From positions 1,079,001-1,143,000 of the forward strand of contig NZ_CP040021.1 of assembly GCF_005280275.1 (NCBI RefSeq): DNA of 64,000 nt, given 5' to 3'. Source of the DNA: Salinivibrio kushneri. Lineage in GTDB: Bacteria; Pseudomonadota; Gammaproteobacteria; Enterobacterales; Vibrionaceae. This document shows positions 8,001-15,428 of this stretch, one piece after another; position 1 is the first letter of the stretch, and the number at the start of each line of letters is the position of its first letter. The position numbers and the translations under genes are program-made. The notes under the pieces were generated by a model. It worked only from the letters and a program-made list of their open reading frames with translations, made no database searches and was not told where the DNA came from.

Positions 8001-8079
8001 CACATAACCAAGCCATTAAATGCGTTTCCTTCTGTCGCCAGACCTCGTTTCACTCGGCTGTTTATGGCAGACGTTAGCA
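8001..8079 (+). repeat. attC site of cassette 4
   Basis: CACATAAC at 8001-8008 is close to the complement of the cassette start GTTATGC at 7375. The site is about 75 bp, with GTCGCCAGACC and GGCAGAC arms, and ends at GTTAGCAC with the crossover after G8073. It differs in sequence from the other attC sites. Confidence 0.7.
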
Positions 8080-8094
8080 CCAAAAAGTTCAGAT

Positions 8095-8391
8095 ATGGCA
8101 AAGGTTAAGAAAAAGCTCACTCCGGCTCAAAAGAGAGCAAAGAAAGCCGCGAAAGCAGAGCGGCAAAGGAGGTACCAGTGGGTTTTTATGAATGGCAAGC
8201 AAGTCAGAATAAAGCGGCCACCAACCGCGGATGGTATTCCTGCAGACCAGTTCATTGAAGAAAATGCTGATCCGATCTGGCTCCATCAGAATGAGATGTG
8301 GGAGCAGATGCCGGTTGAAGACGCTCTTTCTGATCCTGAGCCGTCTACCGAATTAGATGCAACAGAAGACGAGGACAGAATACCATTTTGA
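8095..8391 (+). CDS. Hypothetical protein with lysine-rich N-terminus and acidic C-terminus, cassette 5
   Basis: This 98-aa protein is not recognised. Its first 30 residues are strongly basic (KKKLTPAQKRAKKAAKAERQ), a central part contains WVFMNGKQVRIKRPP, and the last 25 residues are acidic. The charge split suggests nucleic-acid binding with self-masking, which is only an inference. The ATG at 8095 lies about 20 bases after the cassette boundary with no clear ribosome-binding site, so it may depend on leaderless or upstream-coupled translation. Codon use looks normal, and the frame is open over its whole length. Confidence 0.55.
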   Translation: MAKVKKKLTPAQKRAKKAAKAERQRRYQWVFMNGKQVRIKRPPTADGIPADQFIEENADPIWLHQNEMWEQMPVEDALSDPEPSTELDATEDEDRIPF

Positions 8392-8439
8392 CTTTAGCCA
8401 CAGGTGTTCAGTTTGAGCAGTGCCAATTGGGCGTTAGCG
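8392..8439 (+). repeat. Degenerate attC site of cassette 5
   Basis: The stretch ends in a standard R' box (GGGCGTTAGC, crossover after G8433), but no R'' complementary to the cassette start is visible after the gene. It is probably a truncated or recombined attC. Confidence 0.45.
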
Positions 8440-8480
8440 GTCTCTGAGTCGACACCTTGATAATACCTACAATGTAATGC

Positions 8481-8679
8481 ATGAGTCGTCTTATCTTTGA
8501 CTGGAATCCCCGCATGGATGCCGCTAATCGCAAGAAGCACAAAATCTCGTTCGACGAGGCCAAAACCGCCTTTACAGACGAGTTCGACCGTTTGATAGCA
8601 GACCATTCTGATGAGAGGACCGGTTCATAGTGCTAGGAACGAGCATCCATTCTCGCTTGCTGGTGGTGTGCCACTGCTT
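8481..8679 (+). pseudogene. brnT: BrnT-type toxin, frameshifted and truncated (cassette 6)
   Basis: The first frame reads MSRLIFDWNPRMDAANRKKH and continues to IADHSDERTG before a stop at 8628-8630. From about 8614 the +1-shifted frame continues the family pattern as EDRFIVLGTSIHSRLLVVCH. Together they match the first two thirds of BrnT (RelE-fold ribonuclease toxin). One base change near GATGAGAGGACC breaks the frame. The last ~30 residues of BrnT are missing and the sequence passes directly into the antitoxin. The toxin is therefore almost certainly dead. Confidence 0.75.
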
Positions 8680-8883
8680 GATCATTACGATTTTTCTGAG
8701 TCCGTTAAGAATCCACACGCCAAGAAGCTCAAGAAGCAGGTTACGATCCGGCTGGATGAGGATACTGTCGCGTATTTCAAAAACTTGGCCGAGAAAAAAG
8801 ACCTTCCGTATCAGAGCCTCATTAATCTCTACTTACGCGACTGCGCACAGTCACATAAAGACCTAAATATTGAGTGGGAATAA
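8668..8883 (+). CDS. brnA: BrnA-like antitoxin, N-terminus altered by deletion (cassette 6)
   Basis: The reading frame gives DHYDFSESVKNPHAKKLKKQ then VTIRLDEDTVAYFKNLAEKK and PYQSLINLYLRDCA, the ribbon-helix-helix antitoxin partner of BrnT. The usual ATG before the YDF motif is absent; the nearest in-frame start is GTG at 8668, inside the former toxin. A longer reading from ATG 8611 is possible but would translate toxin codons out of frame. A deletion joining toxin and antitoxin explains both truncations. The DNA-binding part is complete, so it might still act as an orphan antitoxin or repressor. Confidence 0.65.
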   Translation: MPLLDHYDFSESVKNPHAKKLKKQVTIRLDEDTVAYFKNLAEKKDLPYQSLINLYLRDCAQSHKDLNIEWE

Positions 8884-8974
8884 ACTGTTAACAAACGGCT
8901 GGTGTCGGAAAGGAAAAAGCTCCGGCCAAAAAAACGGACTCTACTTTTGCCTGCCGCAGAGCCGGGCGTTAGTT
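8884..8974 (+). repeat. attC site of cassette 6
   Basis: ACTGTTAACAAACGGCTGG at one end and CAGAGCCGGGCGTTAG at the other form the R''/L'' and L'/R' boxes of a ~90-bp attC site, crossover after G8968. R'' is not an exact complement of the cassette start, in keeping with internal rearrangement. Confidence 0.7.
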
Positions 8975-8989
8975 CCCCAGAGAAAGCAA

Positions 8990-9200
8990 TTAACCCGCAG
9001 GGAATTTTTGTTTCTGGTGGAGCACACGCATCACTCGGATGATATCGTCATCAGCCCAGTAAGAGATAATCATCGAAATCTCAGGGGTAATGAGTAACCG
9101 TCCGCGGATGCCCTCTTGCTACACACTCATCAGCGGTTGTTCAAGCAAGTTTTCTACTTTTGCGTCAATGAGACTGTCAGTTTTTTCGTAAGCGGGTAGA
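8990..9200 (-). pseudogene. ParE-type toxin remnant, reversed in cassette 7
   Basis: Read on the minus strand, the sequence encodes YEKTDSLIDAKVENLLEQPL, then an in-frame TAG (about 9121), then GIRGRLLITPEISMIISYWA and IIRVMRVLHQKQKFPAG before a stop at 8990. This matches the C-terminal two thirds of RelE/ParE toxins. No start region is present and a stop interrupts it, so it is a remnant. Its orientation is opposite to the other cassette genes. Confidence 0.65.
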
Positions 9201-9213
9201 AATACCCGCTTAC
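9188..9213. repeat. Perfect 11-bp inverted repeat (hairpin)
   Basis: GTAAGCGGGTA and TACCCGCTTAC are exact complements with a 4-base loop (GAAA). It marks the point where the ParE similarity ends. It could be a terminator stem, an operator or a rearrangement junction; there is no T run. Confidence 0.6.
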
Positions 9214-9356
9214 TATTAGTCTGTCTGATGGGGAGGATTTGTCAGGGATTGAGGAAACGCTGAAGCGCTTTGATCTGATAGTAGAGTATCAATCGGTGTA
9301 TGGGGAAAGGGCAAAGCTTGATACCCGTACAGAGAAACCCATTGTTAACCAGTAGG
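9200..9356 (+). other. Open stretch without a good start, possible gene remnant
   Basis: The plus strand is open for about 50 codons (for example SDGEDLSGIEETLKRFDL), ending at TAG 9354-9356. It lacks a plausible start codon or ribosome-binding site. I do not recognise the product. It is likely the 3' end of another cassette gene joined to the ParE remnant. Confidence 0.3.
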
Positions 9357-9413
9357 TGAAATCTACCGGTCCTCAGCTGCGCTTCGCACCAGCGGCTTAC
9401 CTTGGCGTTATAC
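9341..9413 (+). repeat. attC site of cassette 7
   Basis: ATTGTTAACC is the R'' box. A central palindrome (CTGCGCTTCGCACCAGCGG) follows, then CTTGGCGTTATACGG with the crossover after G9407. Confidence 0.75.
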
Positions 9414-9420
9414 GGAGAAA

Positions 9421-10296
9421 TTGAGATTGAAGAACGTTGAAGCTATTTTAGTTAGTTCCTTTACTGCGAATGGAATGGGTGGAAACCCTGCGGGTGTAGT
9501 GCTTGACGCCGATTATTTGTCGAACGAAGAAAAATTACAAATAGCACAAGTTGTTGGTTATTCGGAAACAGCATTTGTATCTCAGGATAATGAAGCTGAT
9601 TTTGAGGTGTCCTTTTTTACCGTAACAGGTGAAGTTGACTTTTGTGGACACGCAACATTAGCTGCATTTTCAACAATGTATCAAGACGGAATCATAAGTG
9701 AGGGTAAATACCTTCAAAGGACTAAAGCAGGTTTACTTATCGTCACCATAGAGACAAACGGTCTTGTAGTTATGGATCAGAAGCTACCAGAATACCGTGC
9801 ACAGTTCAGTTATGAATTTATCTCGGAGTTAGTCGGGTTAGACTCGAAAGTCCTTGAGTCGACACGGTTGCCGGTACAGGTTGTTTCAACAGGTTTACCC
9901 GATATTATTGTCCCTGTCCCATATGGGTATCTCGATAAAATTCAAGTGAATAAAAATCTAACCATTAACTTTTGTAAAAGGCATGAAGTAATTGGTATTC
10001 ATGCTTTTGAGTTATGTGACAAAACAAGCATGGTTACAGCAAGTTGTCGTAACTTTGCTCCACTTTTTGGTATTTCCGAGGAATCAGCGACGGGGAGTGC
10101 GAGTGGTGCATTAGCGTGTTACCTAACTAAACACCTTCCTAATACACATTCGAATAGTTTTGTTTTCGAACAAGGTCGGGCAATGAAGTGTATTTCAAAA
10201 ATTACCGCGTCTGTAGATTCAAACGAGCAAGGTATTATTAAGGTCAGAGTTGGTGGTTTCGCTCATAGAATTGGACGACGGGAAATCTCCGTATGA
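9421..10296 (+). CDS. PhzF family protein (isomerase/epimerase fold), cassette 8
   Basis: This 291-aa protein belongs to the PhzF/YddE family. Family signatures are visible: NPAGVVLDADYLS near residue 22, SETAFVS (with the catalytic-type Glu) near residue 46, DFCGHATLAA near residue 73 and ATGSASGALACYL near residue 223. PhzF itself isomerises a phenazine precursor; most relatives have unknown substrates and no phenazine genes are nearby. The start is TTG 9421 or 9427; the second is better spaced from GGAG. The gene is AT-rich and ends inside the VCR-like attC, whose R'' overlaps the stop codon. Confidence 0.88.
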   Translation: MRLKNVEAILVSSFTANGMGGNPAGVVLDADYLSNEEKLQIAQVVGYSETAFVSQDNEADFEVSFFTVTGEVDFCGHATLAAFSTMYQDGIISEGKYLQRTKAGLLIVTIETNGLVVMDQKLPEYRAQFSYEFISELVGLDSKVLESTRLPVQVVSTGLPDIIVPVPYGYLDKIQVNKNLTINFCKRHEVIGIHAFELCDKTSMVTASCRNFAPLFGISEESATGSASGALACYLTKHLPNTHSNSFVFEQGRAMKCISKITASVDSNEQGIIKVRVGGFAHRIGRREISV

Positions 10297-10416
10297 AAAA
10301 CGTTTCAAGAGACACAGCGAACGCGTAGCATTTTTACTATGCATTGGGTTTAGTGGCTAAGATGGTATGCGTAAGCTTTGGTGTTGCGTGCCTCACACCT
10401 TACCAAGCCGCTATAA
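10289..10416 (+). repeat. VCR-like attC site of cassette 8
   Basis: CCGTATGAAAAACG is a decayed complement of the cassette start GTTATACGG. The body (GTTTCAAGAGACACAGCGAA, then CGCGTAGCATTTTTACTATGC, TTGGTGTTGCGTGCC) resembles the 123-128 bp Vibrio cholerae repeat. The R' box has changed to GCTATAAG (10410-10417), so it may be a poor recombination substrate. Confidence 0.75.
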
Positions 10417-10430
10417 GATTAAGGAGAAAA

Positions 10431-10907
10431 ATGAAGCCTGATTTACACGGAAGTAGAATTGTTTTGAGGTCAATTCAAACGAATGATTCGGATGATCTGT
10501 TTGAAATTTATGGTGATATTCAAACAATGGAATTTGCCTCAGATCCAGTTTTTACATCGAAAGATATGATAGCTCAGATGCTAGAAAGCGTGGTCCGACT
10601 GGAGAAATCAGGTGAATCGTTGGAATGGGCGGTAATGGAGAAAGTGACAAAAAAAGTTATTGGAACCTGCGGCTTACATAGCTTTAGTGATAACGGTGAC
10701 TCCTGTGAGGTCGGATGCTTACTAAATTCATCGTACTGGCGACAAGGGTATATGTCGGAAGCTCTTAGCTTATTATTTTATCATGTTAGATCTTTGGGCA
10801 TTAAAGAATTGTATGCAGATATTGATGAGGGTAACTGTCGGTCTCAGGCTTTGTTTAACAAGCTAGATTTTAAAGCTAAAAATGGGCAGTTTCAGCGCTT
10901 GCTGTGA
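10431..10907 (+). CDS. GNAT family N-acetyltransferase (RimJ/RimL-like), cassette 9
   Basis: This 158-aa protein opens with MKPDLHGSRIVLRSIQTNDS, typical of Acetyltransf_3 enzymes. It has the acetyl-CoA-binding region EVGCLLNSSYWRQGYMSEAL near residue 100 and ends with GNCRSQALFNKLDFKAK, the usual final helix. Substrates range from ribosomal protein N-termini to aminoglycosides; none can be assigned. ATG 10431 follows AAGGAG by four bases, and the upstream open reading belongs to attC sequence. It follows the altered VCR-like attC, and no attC is visible after it. It is therefore the last clear cassette. Confidence 0.85.
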   Translation: MKPDLHGSRIVLRSIQTNDSDDLFEIYGDIQTMEFASDPVFTSKDMIAQMLESVVRLEKSGESLEWAVMEKVTKKVIGTCGLHSFSDNGDSCEVGCLLNSSYWRQGYMSEALSLLFYHVRSLGIKELYADIDEGNCRSQALFNKLDFKAKNGQFQRLL

Positions 10908-10998
10908 GGCATCGTATAATAACCAGTTGTAGACGACGCCAGCAAGCCGGAGCGGCTGAAATGAGCATTTTCTATGTCAGGGAAGATCGAGAGATTAA

Positions 10999-11412
10999 AT
11001 GAAAATTAAGCATTTATCTGTTAATTCATGCCGACCGAAGCGTAGCTCGGAGATTTTAGCTGAGCTGACAAATGGTGAGGCTAAAGCATTTCCTTCAAAG
11101 ACGATGACTGGTGCATGGATGTGTGTTTGGAGCGAGAGTGATAACGAACTAATAGAGTTCATTCCAGTGCAGTATAAATTGACGTTCGGCGACTTAGCTG
11201 CAATTTATGAAGAGCAAGGTAAAAAGCAAAACTTTCATGCTTCTCACTTTATGCTCGAAGCAAACAAAACGGTAGATGAGTTAGTTGCGATAGCAGAGAA
11301 ATATCAATTAACTCATCGAGTTATAAAACACTTTGGTGGTCCTTTGTATGAGGTTTGGCTTGAGGATAGTCTGCTAGTTGAATTTTGCTCTGCCGAAACT
11401 TCAAAACTTTAG
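10999..11412 (+). CDS. VOC-superfamily-like protein
   Basis: This 137-aa protein begins MKIKHLSVNSCRPKRSSEIL and later has NFHASHFMLEANKTVDELVA and GGPLYEVWLEDSLLVEF. That is the layout of a vicinal-oxygen-chelate fold protein with a single pair of beta-alpha-beta-beta-beta repeats. Putative metal ligands are the early His (residue 5), the central His (HASHF) and the C-terminal Glu. The enzyme function is unknown. GAGAG lies about 10 bases before the ATG. The base composition is AT-rich like the cassettes, but I see no attC around it. Confidence 0.6.
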   Translation: MKIKHLSVNSCRPKRSSEILAELTNGEAKAFPSKTMTGAWMCVWSESDNELIEFIPVQYKLTFGDLAAIYEEQGKKQNFHASHFMLEANKTVDELVAIAEKYQLTHRVIKHFGGPLYEVWLEDSLLVEFCSAETSKL

Positions 11413-11456
11413 TGTCGTGTAGCCGGCACTTTTGACTAAGTATGGAGTATTAAGCG

Positions 11457-12143
11457 ATGGATAGCATTGATAAATCTTGGCTTGCGCGTTTGGGCGTGAA
11501 TCATATTGAAAGCAATTATATTTTCACTGGCTGCGACTATTATAAACGAGGCGGTGAAGAGGATTTAGCGTTTCTGTATGCGTCTGATAACCTGACACTG
11601 GTCAGCTGCAATGAAGACGTTCGCACAGATCTAGAAAAATCTAAGCTGCGATCACTACATGACTATATCGACGATGTGAACTCTCAAGCGTTTGAGGTCT
11701 GTATTGATGATATTGACTATTATCTATCAGGTCATATTTGTGACGCGAAATCAAAGGTAGAGATTGATCAGCTAACGCTGGAAGCCCATCGGGAGCACAT
11801 CGAACAATTTAGCACAAGGTTTGATGAGGAAGAATTATTTAAAGCGGATTTTAGTCTGGACTCAGACTATTTCTATATGGCATATCTAGAAGGGCAGCCT
11901 GTTGGGATCATTGCGTCATATTGTGGCGTCGAGCCCTTTGAATCGCTGTCTATCTTGGTGACACCAAGCTATCGTCAGCGTGGTGTCGGCAAGGCACTGA
12001 TTTCAAGGTGGGTTAAAGAGGTTGAAAAGAGGGGACGTGTCGCCCGATATCGTGCCAACCGGGAAAATATTGCCTCTCGACGCCTTTGCGAGTCGTTAGG
12101 CTTTGTTGCTCACAGTCATATTCAAATACTGGCAGAACTATGA
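11457..12143 (+). CDS. GNAT domain protein with an unassigned N-terminal region
   Basis: This 228-aa protein has an unrecognised acidic N-terminal half (residues 1-120) and a GNAT acetyltransferase domain in the second half. The acetyl-CoA loop is clear in SILVTPSYRQRGVGKALISR (motif Q/R-x-x-G-x-G/A near residues 165-180), followed by NIASRRLCESLGFVAHS. GGAG lies nine bases before the ATG. It follows the VOC-like gene by 44 bases and may be co-transcribed. The substrate cannot be predicted. Confidence 0.78.
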   Translation: MDSIDKSWLARLGVNHIESNYIFTGCDYYKRGGEEDLAFLYASDNLTLVSCNEDVRTDLEKSKLRSLHDYIDDVNSQAFEVCIDDIDYYLSGHICDAKSKVEIDQLTLEAHREHIEQFSTRFDEEELFKADFSLDSDYFYMAYLEGQPVGIIASYCGVEPFESLSILVTPSYRQRGVGKALISRWVKEVEKRGRVARYRANRENIASRRLCESLGFVAHSHIQILAEL

Positions 12144-12232
12144 GTAGCGGCAACGACCCAATACGCATTGGTGGAGTTATCGCAATATGATAAGTGGGAG
12201 AGGCGTTTGTGGTTGATGTTCATGGAGATTGA

Positions 12233-12634
12233 ATGTTGTCTTTAGAATCCTCCACTGAGATTGTTGATGATTCATTTTTAAGGGCGTTTTTGAGTATGAC
12301 TAATTGGCTACGGGCTTTACTCGTGTTTGGGGCTTTGGCGGTCTCTTCTTCGTCGATGGCGCAGTCGCTGCCAGAAGGAGCGATCCAAGAAGGATCGCTA
12401 GCTAATCAAAAATTGATCCAAGATGCGATGGCAGGGGTGCTGGTTACGGTGGCATCTCAAGGCTGTGAGCAGCCGGAGGAATTTGTGCCTTATGTGCGCG
12501 AAATGCCGTCAGGCGAGATAGGTACAAGGGTTTGGCGGGAGCTATGGATTGTCGAAGGCTGTGATGACACCTACCCGATAAAACTTCGCTTTCAGGAGTC
12601 GGGAGCTGGCGCCGCGAATTGGATAATTGAATAA
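12233..12634 (+). CDS. Hypothetical secreted protein
   Basis: This small exported protein of unknown function has a signal peptide that begins MTNWLRALLVFGALAVSSSS and ends with MAQ, a typical signal peptidase I site. The mature part is about 90 aa with two cysteines (QGCEQ and EGCDD) that could form a disulfide. Two starts are possible. ATG 12233 has the better ribosome-binding site (GGAG, five bases away) but adds 21 residues before the signal peptide. ATG 12296 gives a standard signal peptide. It is followed by the ASCH-domain gene after 12 bases, suggesting one transcript. Confidence 0.7.
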   Translation: MLSLESSTEIVDDSFLRAFLSMTNWLRALLVFGALAVSSSSMAQSLPEGAIQEGSLANQKLIQDAMAGVLVTVASQGCEQPEEFVPYVREMPSGEIGTRVWRELWIVEGCDDTYPIKLRFQESGAGAANWIIE

Positions 12635-12646
12635 ACAAGGACGCTT

Positions 12647-13144
12647 ATGAATACAGAACAACAGGCATTTTTAAACGCCTACCTTGCCACCTTAAGTGAC
12701 GCAGAACGTCAGGCCGTGCCTGAAACGATTGCCGAGTACTTTTGCGCGGATGAATACAATGCTAACGAATGCGCCCGTTTGATTGATCAAGGCATAAAAC
12801 GCGCATCGTGCAGCTTAAAAGCTTGCTACGAGATAGAAAACGAACCTTACCCGCAAGTAGGGCGTTTAACCGTGGTGCTAAACTGGGCGCAGCAGCCGGT
12901 TTGCATTATCAAGGTGACTGAAGTTAGCGAGTGCCCGTTTGATCAAGTGACTGCTGAATTCGCCGCGGCGGAAGGTGAAGGCGATAAGAGTTATGCGTGG
13001 TGGCGGCAGGCGCATCTGGCATTTTTTGAGCAAGAGGGGCAGGCACTCGGCGTGCCGTTTACAACTCAATCTCCTTTGGTATTAGAGCGTTTTAAGAAAG
13101 TCTATCCACTCGATAATCATGAAACTGAGCAGGTAAGCGCATGA
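12647..13144 (+). CDS. ASCH domain-containing protein
   Basis: This 165-aa protein has an ASCH domain (RNA-binding, PUA-related fold) over about residues 30-140. The hallmark LNWAQQPVCIIKVTEVSECP is present, followed by FDQVTAEFAAAEGEGDKSYA and WWRQAHLAFF, the family's closing motif. Several ASCH proteins are nucleotide or RNA hydrolases (YqfB-like) or coactivators; the role here is open. The final codons overlap the start of the next gene by four bases (ATGA), so translation of the two is coupled. Confidence 0.82.
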   Translation: MNTEQQAFLNAYLATLSDAERQAVPETIAEYFCADEYNANECARLIDQGIKRASCSLKACYEIENEPYPQVGRLTVVLNWAQQPVCIIKVTEVSECPFDQVTAEFAAAEGEGDKSYAWWRQAHLAFFEQEGQALGVPFTTQSPLVLERFKKVYPLDNHETEQVSA

Positions 13145-13536
13145 TAAAACAAGTCGGTCAAACGCCCATCCAACCCGAACATTTGGCGCGCTGCCACTGC
13201 GGAGCGGTTGTGTTAGCCCTTACGTTACCCAATGGCATTGAAAAACCCAGACGTTGCGATTGCTCGATGTGTCGACGCCGCGGCGCCATTGTTGGCTCAG
13301 TCAAGCTTGCACAATTGCGTGTCGTTGCTGGCAGTGAACAACTCAGTGTCTATTCCTTTAATACCCACACGGCTAAGCACTACTTCTGCTCACGCTGTGG
13401 CATTTACACCCATCACCAACGTCGCTCCAATCCGAGTGAGTTTGGGTTCAATATTGCCTGCTTAGATGGCGTCAATCCGTTTGAGTTGGAGAATATTCCC
13501 GTGATGGATGGGGTTCATCATCCAGCAGATCGTTAA
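13141..13536 (+). CDS. GFA/CENP-V family zinc-binding protein
   Basis: This 131-aa protein carries the conserved cysteines of the glutathione-dependent formaldehyde-activating enzyme (GFA) family: CHCG near residue 19, CDCSMCRRRG near residue 38, and YFCSRCGIYTHH near residue 80. Two zinc ions are bound by these in characterised members. The enzymatic role is uncertain for most of the family. It overlaps the ASCH gene by four bases and is followed by an SDR gene after 31 bases, so the three probably form an operon. Confidence 0.85.
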   Translation: MIKQVGQTPIQPEHLARCHCGAVVLALTLPNGIEKPRRCDCSMCRRRGAIVGSVKLAQLRVVAGSEQLSVYSFNTHTAKHYFCSRCGIYTHHQRRSNPSEFGFNIACLDGVNPFELENIPVMDGVHHPADR

Positions 13537-13567
13537 CATGTCGCGTACATCGTTTTGAGGAGCGGTT

Positions 13568-14308
13568 ATGACGAAATTAGCATTTGTGTCGGGAGGGTCG
13601 AAAGGAATCGGTTTAGGCTGTGTTATGCGGCTAGTTGAGGCAGGTTATAAAGTGATCACGTGCTCGCGCAACAAAGACGTGTGGCAGGCCGCTGTTACTG
13701 AATACCCTGCACTTAAAGCTGTTGATTATCAACAAGCTAATTTAGCCGATCAGGCTTCGCTAGAGCAGCTTTTCCGCTATATCCGCGAGCAATATAGCCA
13801 ATTAGATATTGCAATCAATAATGCCTCACCGGCGTTAGGATCGGGTGGTCTTTATCATCAAGTTGATATGTTTGCGTTGAAAGAAACGTTAAATAATGAC
13901 TTCTGGGGGCACGCCCAATGCTTGCAGTATCAAATTAAGTTAATGGAGACAGGTGGTGCCATTGTCAATGTCAGCTCAATCAATGGTTTGCGACCAACGC
14001 CAAATGCAGCGATGTACAGTGCGGCAAAGCATGCCCTAGAAGGGCTAACACAATCCGTCGCGCTAGAGGCAATCAGAAATAATATCCGTATTAACGCTGT
14101 GGCGCCGGGGGTAACGTGGACACCAAGATGGGACGAGCGACAGACTCATCAACCGACCATAAAACTCGATGTTGAAGAGCAAGTGCCTGCCAAGCGGTTT
14201 GCACGCGTGGAGGAGGTTGTTGATGCCATTGAATTTTTGCTCTCGGATAAAGCCAGTTATATCGTCGGCCATACGCTCGTCGTTGATGGTGGCCTCTCTT
14301 TGGCATAA
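13568..14308 (+). CDS. Short-chain dehydrogenase/reductase (SDR)
   Basis: This 246-aa classical SDR is NAD(P)-dependent. The cofactor motif is SGGSKGIGLG at residues 8-17. The NNAS motif is at about residue 88, catalytic Ser in INVSSINGL near residue 137, and YxxxK in YSAAKHALEG near residues 150-154. The C-terminal VVDGG is also typical. Substrate is unknown. GAGG lies about nine bases before the ATG. It is the last intact gene of the ASCH-GFA-SDR group and is directly followed by a YoeB toxin remnant. Confidence 0.88.
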   Translation: MTKLAFVSGGSKGIGLGCVMRLVEAGYKVITCSRNKDVWQAAVTEYPALKAVDYQQANLADQASLEQLFRYIREQYSQLDIAINNASPALGSGGLYHQVDMFALKETLNNDFWGHAQCLQYQIKLMETGGAIVNVSSINGLRPTPNAAMYSAAKHALEGLTQSVALEAIRNNIRINAVAPGVTWTPRWDERQTHQPTIKLDVEEQVPAKRFARVEEVVDAIEFLLSDKASYIVGHTLVVDGGLSLA

Positions 14309-14348
14309 GCCACCATCTAGGGTTAAGCGAATAACCACTAGACATGTT

Positions 14349-14468
14349 CTGGCACTAAAAGAAAATCTGACAGGCTTTTGGTCGCGGCGTATTGATGATA
14401 CCAATCGGCTGGTTTACGCCGTGGATGACACGTCTATTACGATCCTGTCTTGCCGATATCACTATTAG
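14349..14468 (+). pseudogene. yoeB: YoeB toxin, C-terminal fragment
   Basis: The last 39 codons read LALKENLTGFWSRRIDDTNR then LVYAVDDTSITILSCRYHY and a stop at 14466-14468, which is the C-terminal half of the YoeB mRNA interferase including the RRxxxxxRLVY and CRYHY ends. No upstream toxin half or YefM antitoxin is present. It is a remnant, perhaps of an older cassette. Confidence 0.8.
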
Positions 14469-14542
14469 TTACCTAGCGCCTGCGGTGTACAATGGCACAA
14501 TGGTTGAGGCGTCATGCTCACCACCCTCAATAAAAGTCACGC

Positions 14543-15307
14543 CTACAACGCCTCTGGATAGTGCGTTTTCAGTAACTCTTCGACCACCGCCAGGTTCTGT
14601 CCGAGTTTTCTCAGTGCCAGCAGGCGCGTTTTGCTAAATTTGGCATCTTTAGGCACCAAGCGCATGATGTAGGCGGCGCGTTTTCCTTGGTAGACGTCCT
14701 CTGATTTATGGAAAAAAGCGTTACAAAAAAGCAGCGCATCACCTGCATCCAACGCAGGGGTCACTTTGCCCTTCTCCATATAGTCATACTCTTGCTGGGT
14801 GATTTGAAATGGCGGGTGCTCGGGCACCGACGGGTCGGCAATGCGCACCAGTGAGTGCAATTGATTGGCTTCGCGGATTAGCGATAGGCGCACCGCGCCT
14901 TCTTCCATCACGATAGATAACTGACCTGAGCCAGCTTCTTTCACTGGCGTCAGCGGGATCCATACCGTGAGCATATCTTCCGGCCGCTCCATAAAGCCAA
15001 TTGAGTCAAAATCAGTATGGAAAGGAAAGCCTTGATCCTCAGGCGTTTTCTCCAAATATAAGTCGGCCAAAATGCGATAGTCTGGCAGCAGTGCCTCAAT
15101 AGTGTCAGCGATGTTGAGATCTGGGTCGCGGAAGACCATGGGTCCATAGATCGCCTTTGTGTAGATGTCGGCATACCAAGTTTGCCCATTGGGCATGGCG
15201 TCGAGTTTGGCAGCAAGAGCCGTTTGTGTCTCTGGGCTCAGTACGCCACGGACGACTTTGCCGTGATGAGGAGAGAGGTTGTCGAGAAAGTCCGGGCGAG
15301 CTGGCAT
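14543..15307 (-). CDS. PhyH-like 2-oxoglutarate/Fe(II) dioxygenase
   Basis: This 254-aa protein resembles the phytanoyl-CoA dioxygenase superfamily. The iron-binding HxD is visible in FHTDFDSIGF near residue 97, the distal histidine in CNAFFHKSEDV near residue 204, and an Arg that could hold 2-oxoglutarate in KRAAYIMRLV just after. Family members hydroxylate lipids, osmolytes or small metabolites; no substrate can be assigned. The start ATG 15307 is preceded by AAGGAG. It is convergent with the SDR/YoeB region and shares no operon. Confidence 0.75.
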   Translation of the reverse strand: MPARPDFLDNLSPHHGKVVRGVLSPETQTALAAKLDAMPNGQTWYADIYTKAIYGPMVFRDPDLNIADTIEALLPDYRILADLYLEKTPEDQGFPFHTDFDSIGFMERPEDMLTVWIPLTPVKEAGSGQLSIVMEEGAVRLSLIREANQLHSLVRIADPSVPEHPPFQITQQEYDYMEKGKVTPALDAGDALLFCNAFFHKSEDVYQGKRAAYIMRLVPKDAKFSKTRLLALRKLGQNLAVVEELLKTHYPEAL

Positions 15308-15428
15308 AGAAGCTCCTTGAGGGGGATATAAAACCTAGAGTGTTACCTGTAGTTTAGCAAATCACCGTCGTCACTGAATAACGGCTGTGGGTGAGGTCAG
15401 TGTACTGACCGAAAAAGCCCCTGCAAGA

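Noticed and set aside
8630-8866. 78-codon frame in cassette 6 as an intact gene
   Set aside because: It is the shifted end of the BrnT remnant followed by antitoxin DNA read out of frame.
9421-10296. Phenazine biosynthesis cluster
   Set aside because: Only a single PhzF-like gene in a cassette; no other phz genes.
10908-10998. attC site after the GNAT cassette
   Set aside because: ACGACGCCAGCAAGCCGG looks attC-like, but no R'/R'' pair (GTTRRRY / RYYYAAC) could be found in register.
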